This document shows positions 22,795 through 31,508 of a DNA stretch of 64,000 bases, in pieces. The notes under the pieces were generated by a model that saw only the letters and a list, made by a program, of their open reading frames with translations, did no database searches and was not told where the DNA came from. The stretch's first letter is position 1. Every line of letters starts with the position of its first letter. A program made the position numbers and the translations under genes. Source of the stretch: Paracyclopina nana (taxonomy: Eukaryota > Arthropoda > Copepoda > Cyclopoida > Cyclopettidae); NCBI GenBank assembly GCA_019096065.1, contig JAGUCH010000004.1:2790001-2854000 (forward strand), written 5' to 3'.

Positions 22795-23921
22795 AAAATC
22801 AGCCCTATAAAGATGGAGCAATTGCAAGATACTACTTCAAGTCGGGACTTTATGGACCTGACAAGTTGAAAAAAACCAAAAAGTTTTCAGATGATGCTGT
22901 GGACAAATTCTTTGAAAATAATGCAGTTGTGCGACAATTCTATCAAAGACCTCGTCCCAAGAGAAAGGCTATGCATGCCATCACCAGCCAATTTCCACTT
23001 CATCGACTTCATTGCGACCTCATTGACTTTAGTTTTGAAGCATCATTTGCACCGCGCTATGGATTAATTGTGATTGACTGTTACAGTCGTTTTATGATCG
23101 TCATTCCATTGAAGCAAAAGGATGCACCACACATGATTGAAGCATTTAAAAAAGTATTGTCAAAGTTGAAACCTTATCGTCAACAGCACCCATGCATGAA
23201 ATCATCTCTTTTCATGTCAGACTCAGGGCTAGAGTTTAGAGCGTCAACGGTGGTTGGTTATCTCAAGTCACAAGGACATGCCATCACCTATCTGAAATCA
23301 TCACTTTCAAAAGCAGCTCTAGCAGAGCGTGCTATACGAACGTACCGTCAAAAGCTAGCAATCCTGCAACTGAAACTTGGGTCACAAGCCTATGAAAAGG
23401 GAAAAGGTTGGATACAATTTAACGAAACCATAGTCACATCTTACAATACGACTAAACATGCCGCTTTTGATCATTTGGCAACTCCTACTGAAGTGTTGAC
23501 AGGCAATACACAATGGAAGAAACAATCCAGTGCTTTGACCTATGGTGATTTCCTGAAGAATTTGAAGAAGCAGCATCAAGTAGAAAAACAATTCATTGGT
23601 CAACTGTGCAATCTTGTAACCTTACCTAGCTCACTCTTTGCCAAGAAAAGTGCAAGAACTCGACTAAGCACGGAGGTGTTTTGTATCGTCAAATGTCGAT
23701 TCAGTAAGGTTGATCCATCTAAAGATCCAATGTTATCCTTACAGGATCTCAACAGTGAATCGATTCAAGGCCTGTTTAGGACTGATGAGATACGAATTAT
23801 TCCAAAACATTCATTGCAGCACCCAGACCATCCTCAATTTAAGTACACTATTTCCAAGGTCATTTCAATAAAGCGGGTTGGACGGCAAACCCACTATAGT
23901 GTGACATTGAGTGGTAAGTAG
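22779..23921 (+). CDS. INT: Retroviral-type DDE integrase
   Basis: A single open frame of 380 residues from the ATG at 22779; an upstream in-frame TTG at 22767 is not needed. The rve core shows catalytic acids at D80 (HCDLIDF), D148 (MSDSGLEF) and E183 (ALAERAIRT), a D-x67-D-x34-E spacing. The N-terminal part has the YYFKSGLYGPDKL / FFENNAVVRQFY pattern seen in Polinton integrases. The C-terminal ~100 residues form a small basic domain (RVGRQTHYSV) where Polintons carry a chromo-like fold. It would insert the element with a 6-bp stagger, matching the CACTAG duplication. It appears intact. Confidence 0.9.
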   Translation: MAEVVKNQPYKDGAIARYYFKSGLYGPDKLKKTKKFSDDAVDKFFENNAVVRQFYQRPRPKRKAMHAITSQFPLHRLHCDLIDFSFEASFAPRYGLIVIDCYSRFMIVIPLKQKDAPHMIEAFKKVLSKLKPYRQQHPCMKSSLFMSDSGLEFRASTVVGYLKSQGHAITYLKSSLSKAALAERAIRTYRQKLAILQLKLGSQAYEKGKGWIQFNETIVTSYNTTKHAAFDHLATPTEVLTGNTQWKKQSSALTYGDFLKNLKKQHQVEKQFIGQLCNLVTLPSSLFAKKSARTRLSTEVFCIVKCRFSKVDPSKDPMLSLQDLNSESIQGLFRTDEIRIIPKHSLQHPDHPQFKYTISKVISIKRVGRQTHYSVTLSGK

Positions 23922-24006
23922 AAAAGACACGCCCCCTTACTCGCACGCGCTTTCCCACCCAAACAGCCAGTTGCGCACCAGCATTGGAAAAAGTTGGTAT
24001 ACTTAC

Positions 24007-24103
24007 TAAACACTTGGTATCCAGGTCCCAGGTAGGGCTTGCCTACCGCACCCGCGAGGAGGAACGGAAGGAGGGCGACGACGGTGGTGAAAATTAGTTT
24101 GTT
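24007..24103 (-). CDS. Candidate signal-peptide exon of the mucin-like membrane protein
   Basis: On the minus strand an acceptor (ttatttag) precedes a 97-nt open segment with a classical signal-peptide core (KLIFTTVVALLPFLLAG) and a small-residue cleavage region. It ends at a strong GTAAGT donor. It ends in phase 1 and the exon at 19638 needs phase 1, so the two join in frame across a ~4.4-kb intron that contains the capsid, ATPase and integrase genes on the other strand. No ATG lies in the exon, so a further 5' exon must exist. The assignment is inference from phase and signal character. Confidence 0.4.
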
Positions 24104-24309
24104 CTAAATAAAATGGGAGGGAGGAGAAAATGTAGATCATGCATGCAGATTTCAACTTGTGCACCCAAACTAGGCGACCAGACTCTATCTGTATACATCT
24201 TTTCATACTTTTTATTTCCAGAATTCCCACCGACTTATCAGCGTACAATAGCAGGCTCAGATCTAAAGAAATATCGTGTTGCACCAGGATTGAAAATCTG
24301 AATGGTAGG

Positions 24310-25284
24310 ATGCCAGCTCCCAAGATACTTGTAGTGAATTCCTCCTTTGACAAGAGAATTGACTCAAGTCCAAGTAACTTTTCTTTCGACCTACCCAGTC
24401 AATTGTTTGATCCCAACCCAAATATTGCAACTCGTTTTATAGTTGAGCTAGTAAGCCTAACTGCTTCTGGGCTTATCCATTGTGCAAGTGAAACCATACG
24501 AATGTACCATATGAAAAAAGAGGACAGTGCTGAAAATAAGTGGAGCATTAAATCGTATGGCATTCCTGATTGTACTCTCCAGTCTGACAGTTTTGTTGAA
24601 AAAGTGAGCAAAGCACTTTTTCCAGATTTTGAACTTCAAAAAAGCCAAAATGGGCTAACCTATGACTTAGTGTCATTGTTGGACATCTCATTTTTGAATG
24701 AACACACTCAAATTTTTCTTCGCATGTCAGCAACTTTAGCCAGTAAACTTGGTTTCATGGCTCCATCACTTCGTCGCACTGCTGCCATCAAATATTGTGA
24801 CATCATCATAAAAAAATGTGGCTTGGACCTGGATGCGATTCATCATGCCACCCCACCCCCTGATGAAGTAAAGTGTGACAGTCTCCTACAGTATACTCAG
24901 CTAGTTGCCAAGACGCCTGCTGGCTTTTCGATTGTAAAATGTGCTAAATTCAGCCCCAACATTCACATCAATTTGAGTCGAATGGAAATTCACCTTTCAA
25001 TCAGTGGACAAGAAGACATTTCCCCTCAAATGGTGTATGCAACCAATACTGAACATTCTGGCCTTGCCCTTACAACATCATCTTTGCTAGGGCACATCAG
25101 CTTGGCCGAGCTTGATTTTAACTTAAATAATTGTTTCACATTCACAAACAATTTTCCCATCAACCCTCTAATTTTAACATCCAAAAGTAACAGAGTGTTT
25201 GTCAATCTCTACGACACTTTTGGAAATGCATTCCCTTTTCATGACATGGGAGAAACAGAACTTGTACTCAAAGTGTCTACTTGA
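24310..25284 (+). CDS. mCP: Penton-like minor capsid protein
   Basis: From the ATG at 24310 the frame gives 324 residues. The N-terminal segment SNFSFDLPSQL followed by FIVELVSLTASG resembles the first strands of Polinton penton proteins. The C-terminal FVNLYDTFGNAFPFHDMGE followed by TELVLKV resembles their terminal strand pair. In the family this single jelly-roll protein caps the fivefold vertices. It lies just downstream of the integrase and upstream of the small cluster genes. The frame is open further upstream (to 24139), but the ATG at 24310 gives the natural start before the first strand. Family assignment is by pattern and context. Confidence 0.6.
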   Translation: MPAPKILVVNSSFDKRIDSSPSNFSFDLPSQLFDPNPNIATRFIVELVSLTASGLIHCASETIRMYHMKKEDSAENKWSIKSYGIPDCTLQSDSFVEKVSKALFPDFELQKSQNGLTYDLVSLLDISFLNEHTQIFLRMSATLASKLGFMAPSLRRTAAIKYCDIIIKKCGLDLDAIHHATPPPDEVKCDSLLQYTQLVAKTPAGFSIVKCAKFSPNIHINLSRMEIHLSISGQEDISPQMVYATNTEHSGLALTTSSLLGHISLAELDFNLNNCFTFTNNFPINPLILTSKSNRVFVNLYDTFGNAFPFHDMGETELVLKVST

Positions 25285-25321
25285 TGTTGTATTGTTTGTG
25301 TTGATATACCCTACTTGCATC

Positions 25322-25567
25322 ATGAGTGTTAACATGACTGCTCAATCCTTGGAAATACAAGATCAGGAACTTTGCCTCTCATCATCTACTTTACATGACT
25401 TGCTTTATTCAATGCTTGGTCTAGTCATTTTAATATTCCTCAAGTCATTTGTAAAAAATTCCACTTTAGTTCAACTTTGGCCAAGGTCAATCATCCCTCA
25501 AGGATCAGCTCAGAGTACTCCAAGTGCTTTAAATGCAACAAGAGATCAGATGATACAATCAGTCTAG
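25322..25567 (+). CDS. Small single-span membrane protein (81 aa)
   Basis: The frame from the ATG at 25322 encodes 81 residues with one clear hydrophobic segment (LLYSMLGLVILIFLKSFV) flanked by an acidic N-terminal side and a polar C-terminal tail. It lies 38 bp after the penton-like gene in the capsid cluster. Small membrane proteins are common in this position in large dsDNA viruses, but I do not recognise this one. The open frame also extends upstream into the penton gene; the extension is a shadow. Confidence 0.45.
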   Translation: MSVNMTAQSLEIQDQELCLSSSTLHDLLYSMLGLVILIFLKSFVKNSTLVQLWPRSIIPQGSAQSTPSALNATRDQMIQSV

Positions 25568-25607
25568 ATTTGTCCATTAAGAGGATCACTTGACCCTTTT
25601 GTAAAAA

Positions 25608-26012
25608 ATGCTAACAGAGAGCTCCATCATGAAGCATAAAGGCTTTTTGATGGCCTTAGCCTCCAGTAAAAGCGCAAAGGATCGAGTGCTTATTTTAAAA
25701 GGCTCTACCAAGATGCAGCTCTTAATGCTTGCATCATTGATCAAGGCTGTTGTTCGGGCCAAGATCCCCCTCAAGGATCCTGTATCAGCTGCTAAGAAGC
25801 TTAGACTCTACAAAGATGCAATTCGTACTTTTGTGGCAAATGTGCCATCACTTCGTAAAAATGGAAGGTATTTTATGTTTGGACTTACATTCCTTGCTTC
25901 ATATCTGACCATGTTTCATCCACCAGAGGGAAAACTGAGGAAGCCTTTACCCGTAGCATCATTCACTGTTTACCCCTATTTATGGAAAGCATTGTTGCTG
26001 CATTCCCTTTAA
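25608..26012 (+). CDS. Basic small protein (134 aa), Maverick-associated type
   Basis: The ATG at 25608 opens a basic 134-residue protein. Its middle part has the pattern of a leucine/isoleucine-rich helix followed by AKIPLKDP and KLRLYKDAIRTF. I associate this layout (hydrophobic helices, IPL, then KLRxxKxxIR) with short uncharacterised proteins of Mavericks and adintoviruses. That is from memory of family patterns, not a search. The last 31 bp overlap the next gene in another frame. Confidence 0.5.
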   Translation: MLTESSIMKHKGFLMALASSKSAKDRVLILKGSTKMQLLMLASLIKAVVRAKIPLKDPVSAAKKLRLYKDAIRTFVANVPSLRKNGRYFMFGLTFLASYLTMFHPPEGKLRKPLPVASFTVYPYLWKALLLHSL

Positions 26013-26293
26013 AGAGCTCCGACCACCCACCTACTCCACCACCACCAGAGCTTCCCCCTCTTGTGCCAGCTGCTCATTCAGTTCCAAAGCTTCCATTGGA
26101 GGGTGAAGTTTGTGTGAACTGCAAAGGTGGTAAAAAGTCTACTTCACAGTCCAGCAGGAAGACCAGTATTGCTTCAGTTGGGAGAACAAAAGCATCTATT
26201 TTGGATCAATTGGGAGAAGAGGAGTCTGATGACCAGGAAGAAGATACCCAAAGTATTAGCAGCGACGACTTGGCTTCTGCTCAAATCAACTGA
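25982..26293 (+). CDS. Small Pro/Ser/acidic protein (103 aa)
   Basis: Starts at the ATG at 25982 inside the end of the preceding gene. It encodes a Pro-rich N-terminal part (PPTPPPPELPPL), a CVNC pair, a Ser/Lys-rich middle and an acidic C terminus (EEESDDQEED). It is probably intrinsically disordered and I recognise no family. It ends 5 bp before the next ATG, consistent with a tightly packed cluster. Confidence 0.45.
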   Translation: MESIVAAFPLKSSDHPPTPPPPELPPLVPAAHSVPKLPLEGEVCVNCKGGKKSTSQSSRKTSIASVGRTKASILDQLGEEESDDQEEDTQSISSDDLASAQIN

Positions 26294-26298
26294 AAACA

Positions 26299-26868
26299 AT
26301 GGCAAAACTCAAGCCTACTATTGGCCGTGAGATCATCTATGAAGATGATGATGATGAGTTGACTTTTAAAGCTAATGAATTTGAAAGTCCCCAACCTATC
26401 ACTGTAAAAAAATCAATCAGCAATGAAAAAATTCTTGAGTCCACTCGCATTAGAGAGACATTATTTTCAGCAATTAGCAATGTTTCTGAAAAGGCTCGAC
26501 GCTATGTGAAGCCTCTATTTTTGTACATTTGTACAAATGTGGGTGCCATTGATTTTGACAATGAAGGCAAAATTTACTATATGGATAATGCAATTCCATT
26601 TTCAAACTTGGGCAAAGTTCTGGAGAACATTACCAGCAAAAGGTTTGAGCCCCAAACCTTACCTGGTGAAAAAGCTGTATTGAAAGCTTTGGCCAATGGT
26701 GACACAAATGCCACTATTTTACGACTCATTTACCCTTGTAAATTAAGGCCATTTTTGAGTAAAGTCCAACGCGAGGCAATTTTACACGAAAAAGCACCCT
26801 CCCCAAAAAAGACGAGCTCTCAAAGTCTTAAAAAACAAAAGCTGTACAAAAGATTGAAAATGTTGTAA
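26299..26868 (+). CDS. Conserved-type cluster protein (189 aa), unknown role
   Basis: An ATG-to-stop frame of 189 residues. It has an acidic start (EDDDDELTF), a central segment with IDFDNEGKIYY, AIPFSNLGKVLENI and PGEKAVLKALANG, and a very basic Lys-rich C terminus (KKTSSQSLKKQKLYKRL). The central pattern (Asp-rich strand, then IPxSN and a helix) recalls an uncharacterised protein family found in Mavericks and adintoviruses. I rely on pattern memory here. The basic tail suggests nucleic-acid binding. A poly(A) signal overlaps its stop codon. Confidence 0.5.
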   Translation: MAKLKPTIGREIIYEDDDDELTFKANEFESPQPITVKKSISNEKILESTRIRETLFSAISNVSEKARRYVKPLFLYICTNVGAIDFDNEGKIYYMDNAIPFSNLGKVLENITSKRFEPQTLPGEKAVLKALANGDTNATILRLIYPCKLRPFLSKVQREAILHEKAPSPKKTSSQSLKKQKLYKRLKML

Positions 26869-26872
26869 TAAA
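26867..26872 (+). terminator. AATAAA poly(A) signal overlapping the cluster's last stop
   Basis: AATAAA starts on the second base of the TAA stop of the 189-residue gene. It would end a transcript of the 19.9-26.9 kb plus-strand block. Confidence 0.6.
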
Positions 26873-27084
26873 TAATGATGATCCTAAGCCCCCATTTTTA
26901 TTATTTAAATGACATGGTCATTTTATGTAGCTTGATTGCTTCCAGAATGATTCACTTCTGGCTTTTTCTGAGACCTCAATTGGATTTTCACATCCTCCTC
27001 ATCAGCCCCCCATCACAGCCCCATGGGAGATATTCACGTCTCCACTTATATACATTGACCTAAAAAAAAGGAATAGCATTAGAA

Positions 27085-27086
27085 AT

Positions 27087-27121
<35 letters not shown>

Positions 27122-27135
27122 AGAGAGAAAGAGAG
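27085..27135. repeat. (GA)n microsatellite
   Basis: A run of GAGAGA with occasional GGGAGA interruptions in the non-coding right arm of the Maverick. Confidence 0.8.
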
Positions 27136-27234
27136 AGGAAATGTGTGAAGTTGACAGGGGTTGACAAAGTTGGATGATCGCGTTGCACGTCAAAGTACTG
27201 AATATCATGTTACAATCTGTTTCTCTCAAAAACT

Positions 27235-27675
27235 AGAGGGTGGATAAAAATGCACCCAATTATTTTCTGTTCAAAATGCAAAGACGAAGCTTTTCTATTC
27301 GTAGAATATTTTTTGAAAAAATGAAAGTGTTTAGATGAACATCACATTAAAATGCGTTTTTACAATTGTCCCATGGGATCCGAATTCGGCCATTTCCACT
27401 CCAAGTAGTGGTTAAGTCAAAAAATGCACCCAATTATTTTCTGTTCAAAATGCAAAGACGAAGCTTTTCTATTCGTAAATATTTTTTCGAAAAAATGAAA
27501 GTGTTTAGATGAACATCACATTAAAATGCGTTTTTACAATTGTCCCATGGGATCCGAATTCGGTCGTTTCCACTCCAAGTAGTGGTTAAGTCAAAAAATG
27601 CACCCAATTATTTTCTGTTCAAAATGCAAAGACGAAGCTTTTCTATTCGTAAATATTTTTTCGAAAAAATGTGTT
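27235..27675. repeat. ~177-bp tandem repeat, about 2.5 copies
   Basis: Copies of AATGCACCCAATTATTTTCT start near 27249, 27426 and 27603. The first two copies extend through CCCATGGGATCCGAATTCGG and CCAAGTAGTGGTTAAGTC; the third is cut short at about 27672. No coding potential. Confidence 0.85.
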
Positions 27676-28407
27676 AAAACATCATTGGGTTGTAGCCAGC
27701 TGGCTGCTATTGCACGATTTTTTCTTTGCATGCAAATGTTGTTTACATAAATAAGTGCATGATCACAAGGCAGCCAAATGTAGACAGAGTGTTGCTCTAA
27801 GAATCATATTTCACCAGGCAATTGCAAAATATTGAACTGGATTATGCAACGATCTTGCTTTCTTGATTATCAACTAAAATCGCAATCAAAGATGGCTCTG
27901 ATGACCAATTCAAAAAGAAAATCCTATTCTTGACTTGAATTCGACCACTAAAATGTGGTCAATACTTCCAAGTGATAGTTTTTGATCAACATACAGATGT
28001 TTGAGTTTGAAAATGTTAGAATGAATTTTTCTAACCATCCAAAAAAGTTGCAAATCATTTTCTCTACTTTACAACATTTACAACATTTCATGCCAATGAA
28101 CGTTCAAAAAAATTCTGCTTGTATCCAAGCTGGGATCTTTCAGTTCCAATCTATAAGCCTTGCTTTTGCAGAACAAATGTTGTGCTGATAGCAATCTTAT
28201 AGGTTGGAACTGCAGGATTCTGGCTTGATAAAAAAAAATCAAAATTTTCAAAGAGTGACAAGGGTTGTCAAGTTGATACAGGAGTGTTGTGGGGTGATCA
28301 AAAAAACTAAAGGTCTGTCAATTATTTGAGTTAGTTGAGCCTGCTATTGTTCATTACTTTTTCCCAAATGAGATCATTGTCAAGCCTATCATTATGCACA
28401 TACACAT
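27676..28407. other. Unique AT-rich DNA, no gene seen
   Basis: No supported gene. It carries scattered poly-A runs and short frames only. Confidence 0.5.
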
Positions 28408-28765
28408 AGGAGCAGATGGCCGACGACCGTCGTGGCTCCACTGAAAATCTGAGGTCTTGTCAAGCTTGTCAATTATTTATGAGCATACATTAATTATGCA
28501 CACGTGTCAATGGGTGATAAAGAACACCTGTTTGTTAAAAGGATAAAAGAGACTCATTGTGAGTGGCTTCCCTGGAGCAGATGGCCAACGACCGTCGTGG
28601 CTCCACCAAAAAATCTGGGCTTATGCAAATGAATGAATGACCCCACCATAGTATGTACACAAGTCAATGATAAATGGGGGATTTGGTTAAAAAAGGGGCT
28701 CAATAGGAAGCTGCCAACAAGCCAAGGTGGCCAACAACAACGATGACGAGCTCCGCTGAGGCCGA
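28408..28765. repeat. Degenerate ~160-bp repeat with palindromic CGACCGTCG core
   Basis: GAGCAGATGGCCGACGACCG with GTGGCTCCAC occurs near 28411 and again, slightly changed, near 28575. A more diverged relative lies near 28722. Each is followed by an AAAATCTG-type segment. Confidence 0.6.
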
Positions 28766-29317
28766 TGAACTCAAAATCACAGCTAGGACTAAAATTATCT
28801 TCTTTGTGGACCTTTTCAATGATCTCAAGTGGCTGTATCCCTCTAAGTAAAAAGTATGAAAAGATAGTTATCTGAAGTGCTGCTGGTCCATGAAAGGTGG
28901 CGAGAGGTGCCCGGAGTTGGGGAAAAGTACCCACTTTTCAACCCAATCTTGGAATGGCTAGAGGCTCTGGCACCTCTAGAAGGCTTCATGAGTCAGTTTT
29001 GGTCGGATTTTGGGTGCACAAGTTTCACAAAGTCAAAAAAATACTGCTTACCATCTTTCCGATGGAGCGCGACTTTAACGATTGACGATTTCACGAGAAA
29101 AATAATGCTGATTACACAGAAAATATTCGTGCGCTCTAAAATCCATGAATCATCAATTTTACTCTTGGAAAAATTACTCTTTACTATTTTTTAGCATTCA
29201 GAATACATTTTTAAGTCACTTTTTTACATAATATTTTTAAAAAAGCAGGGGTAAAAAATGCGTGTGAGGAGCAGCAGCAGCAGCAGCAGCAGCTTTCCAT
29301 AAAATGTGCGTTTTTTG
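28766..29317. other. No gene seen; CAG run at 29270-29293
   Basis: AT-rich DNA with a (CAG)8-type run close to the start of the next repeat block, mirroring the CAG run near 9400 in the left arm. Confidence 0.45.
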
Positions 29318-29644
29318 CCTGTCACTTGAGAACGAAGCTGAAAATCAAAAAATACATGAAATCATTTTCTCTTTAGAATTTGAAAATGAACAATTCATAT
29401 TAATGAACTTTTTTCATACCATCGATTCCATAAATTACATCATTTTCGCTCATCATAAAAAGGACAAAAAAGCAGCTTTCATTACTATAGTCCATTTTTC
29501 GCCAATCACTGGAGAACGAAGCCGAAAATCAAAAAATACATAAAATTATTTTCTCTTTAGAATTTGAAAATAAACAATTCATATTAATGAACTTTTTTCA
29601 TACAATCAATTTCATAAATTGCATCATTTTTGCACTCGTACTTA
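29318..29644. repeat. ~182-bp tandem repeat, two copies
   Basis: Copies start near 29318 and 29499 and share GAGAACGAAGC, AAAATCAAAAAATACAT, TTTCTCTTTAGAATTTGAAA and ATTAATGAACTTTTTTCATAC. They run directly into the 180-bp array. Confidence 0.75.
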
Positions 29645-31264
29645 TGAAATGTATCTATTTTTAATTGGTTAAGGGGTAGTACAGAAGATTATTTGAGCTC
29701 TAAAGCTTCCTCTCAACTTGTCCAACACAAATATGTGTCAAATGCATACATCTACCCCACCTGCATGGTCTATTTCATTGATGAAATGAAACTAGCCTTT
29801 GTTCTGCATAGCAGGAGCAATCATTGAAATGTATCTATTTTTAATTGGTTAAGGGGTAGTACAGAGAATTATTTGAGCTCTAAAGCTTCCACACTACTTG
29901 TCCAACACAAATATGTGTCAAATGCATACATCTACCCCACCGGCAAGGCCTATTTCATTGTTGAAATGAAACTAGCCTTTGTTCTGCATAGCAGGAGCAA
30001 TCATTGAAATGTATCTATTTTTAATTGGTTAAGGGGTAGTACAGAGAATTATTTGAGCTCTAAAGCTTCCTCTCAACTTGTCCAACACAAATATGTGTCA
30101 AATGCATACATCTACCCCACCGGCATGGTCTATTTCATTGATGCAATGAAACTAACCTTTGTTCTGCATAGCAGGAGCAATCATTGAAATGTATCTATTT
30201 TTAATTGGTTAAGGGGTAGTACAGAGAATTATTTGAGCTCTAAAGCTTCCACACTACTTGTCCAACACAAATATGTGTCAAATGCATACATCTACCCCAC
30301 CTGCATGGTCTATTTCATTGATGAAATGAAACTAGCCTTTGTTCTGCATAGCAGGAGCAATCATTGAAATGTATCTATTTTTAATTGGTTAAGGGGTAGT
30401 ACAGAGAATTATTTGAGCTCTAAAGCTTCCTCACAACTTGTCCAACACAAATATGTGTCAAATGCATACATCTACCCCACCGGCATGGTCTATTTCATTG
30501 ATGCAATGAAACTAACCTTTGTTCTGCATAGCAGGAGCAATCATTGAAATGTATCTATTTTTAATTGGTTAAGGGGTAGTACAGAGAATTATTTGAGCTC
30601 TAAAGCTTCCACACTACTTGTCCAACACAAATATGTGTCAAATGCATACATCTACCCCACCTGCATGGTCTATTTCATTGATGAAATGAAACTAGCCTTT
30701 GTTCTGCATAGCAGGAGCAATCATTGAAATGTATCTATTTTTAATTGGTTAAGGGGTAGTACAGAGAATTATTTGAGCTCTAAAGCTTCCTCACAACTTG
30801 TCCAACAAAAATATGTGTCAAATGCATACATCTACCCCACCGGCAAGGCCTTTTTCATTGATGCAATGAAATTAGCTTTTGTTCTGTATAGCAGGAGCAA
30901 TCATTGAAATGTATCTATTTTTAATTGGTTAAGGGGTAGTACAGAGAATTATTTGAGCTCTAAAGCTTCCTCGCAACTTGTCCAACGAAAATATGTGTCA
31001 AATGCATACATCTACCCCACCGGCAAGGCCTTTTTCATTGATGCAATGAAACTAGCTTTTGTTCTGTATAGCAGGAGCAATCATTGAAATGTATCTATTT
31101 TTAATTGGTTAAGGGGTAGTACAGAAGATTATTTGAGCTCTAAAGCTTCCTCTCAACTTGTCCAACACAAATATGTGTCAAATGCATACATCTACCCCAC
31201 CGGCAAGGCCTTTTTCATTGATGCAATGAAACTAACCTTTGTTCCGTATAGCAGGAGCAATCAT
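29645..31264. repeat. Nine tandem copies of an exactly 180-bp satellite unit
   Basis: Units start at 29645, 29825, 30005, 30185, 30365, 30545, 30725, 30905 and 31085, with no indel in any copy (9 x 180 = 1,620 bp). Each has GTATCTATTTTTAATTGG, GGGGTAGTACAG and TACATCTACCCCACC. Two variant classes alternate: one with CACACTACTTG, the other with CTCAACTTG or CACAACTTG. Copies 3+4 and 5+6 form near-identical 360-bp dimers. Confidence 0.95.
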
Positions 31265-31508
31265 TGAAAGGTTTTATAACACCCTTGTTATGAACTCAAC
31301 GAGTATGAAAACTCTAGTAAAATAAGTAAATTATTTTTTGGACTACATAACACAGGGATATTTTTAGTGGGGCTTTTGGGTCCTACAGAGTTCTGTACAT
31401 TTTTTTTATTTTTTATTTCATTTGGTGCAAGTAGAGACATCCGGGACATGCAATGATTCAAGTTTATATACATTGATCCAAACATGAGAGCTTTTAGTAA
31501 TGCAACAT
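31265..31508. other. Spacer, no gene seen
   Basis: 3' flank of the minus-strand 560-residue gene, with a T-rich run near 31400 and no coding signal. Confidence 0.5.

Noticed and set aside
24139-24309. N-terminal extension of the penton-like protein
   Set aside because: It begins at a non-preferred start and overlaps the start region of the opposite strand; the ATG at 24310 begins just before the first conserved strand.
29645-31264. CRISPR-like array
   Set aside because: The 180-bp units are contiguous with no spacers, and the context is a eukaryotic transposon.
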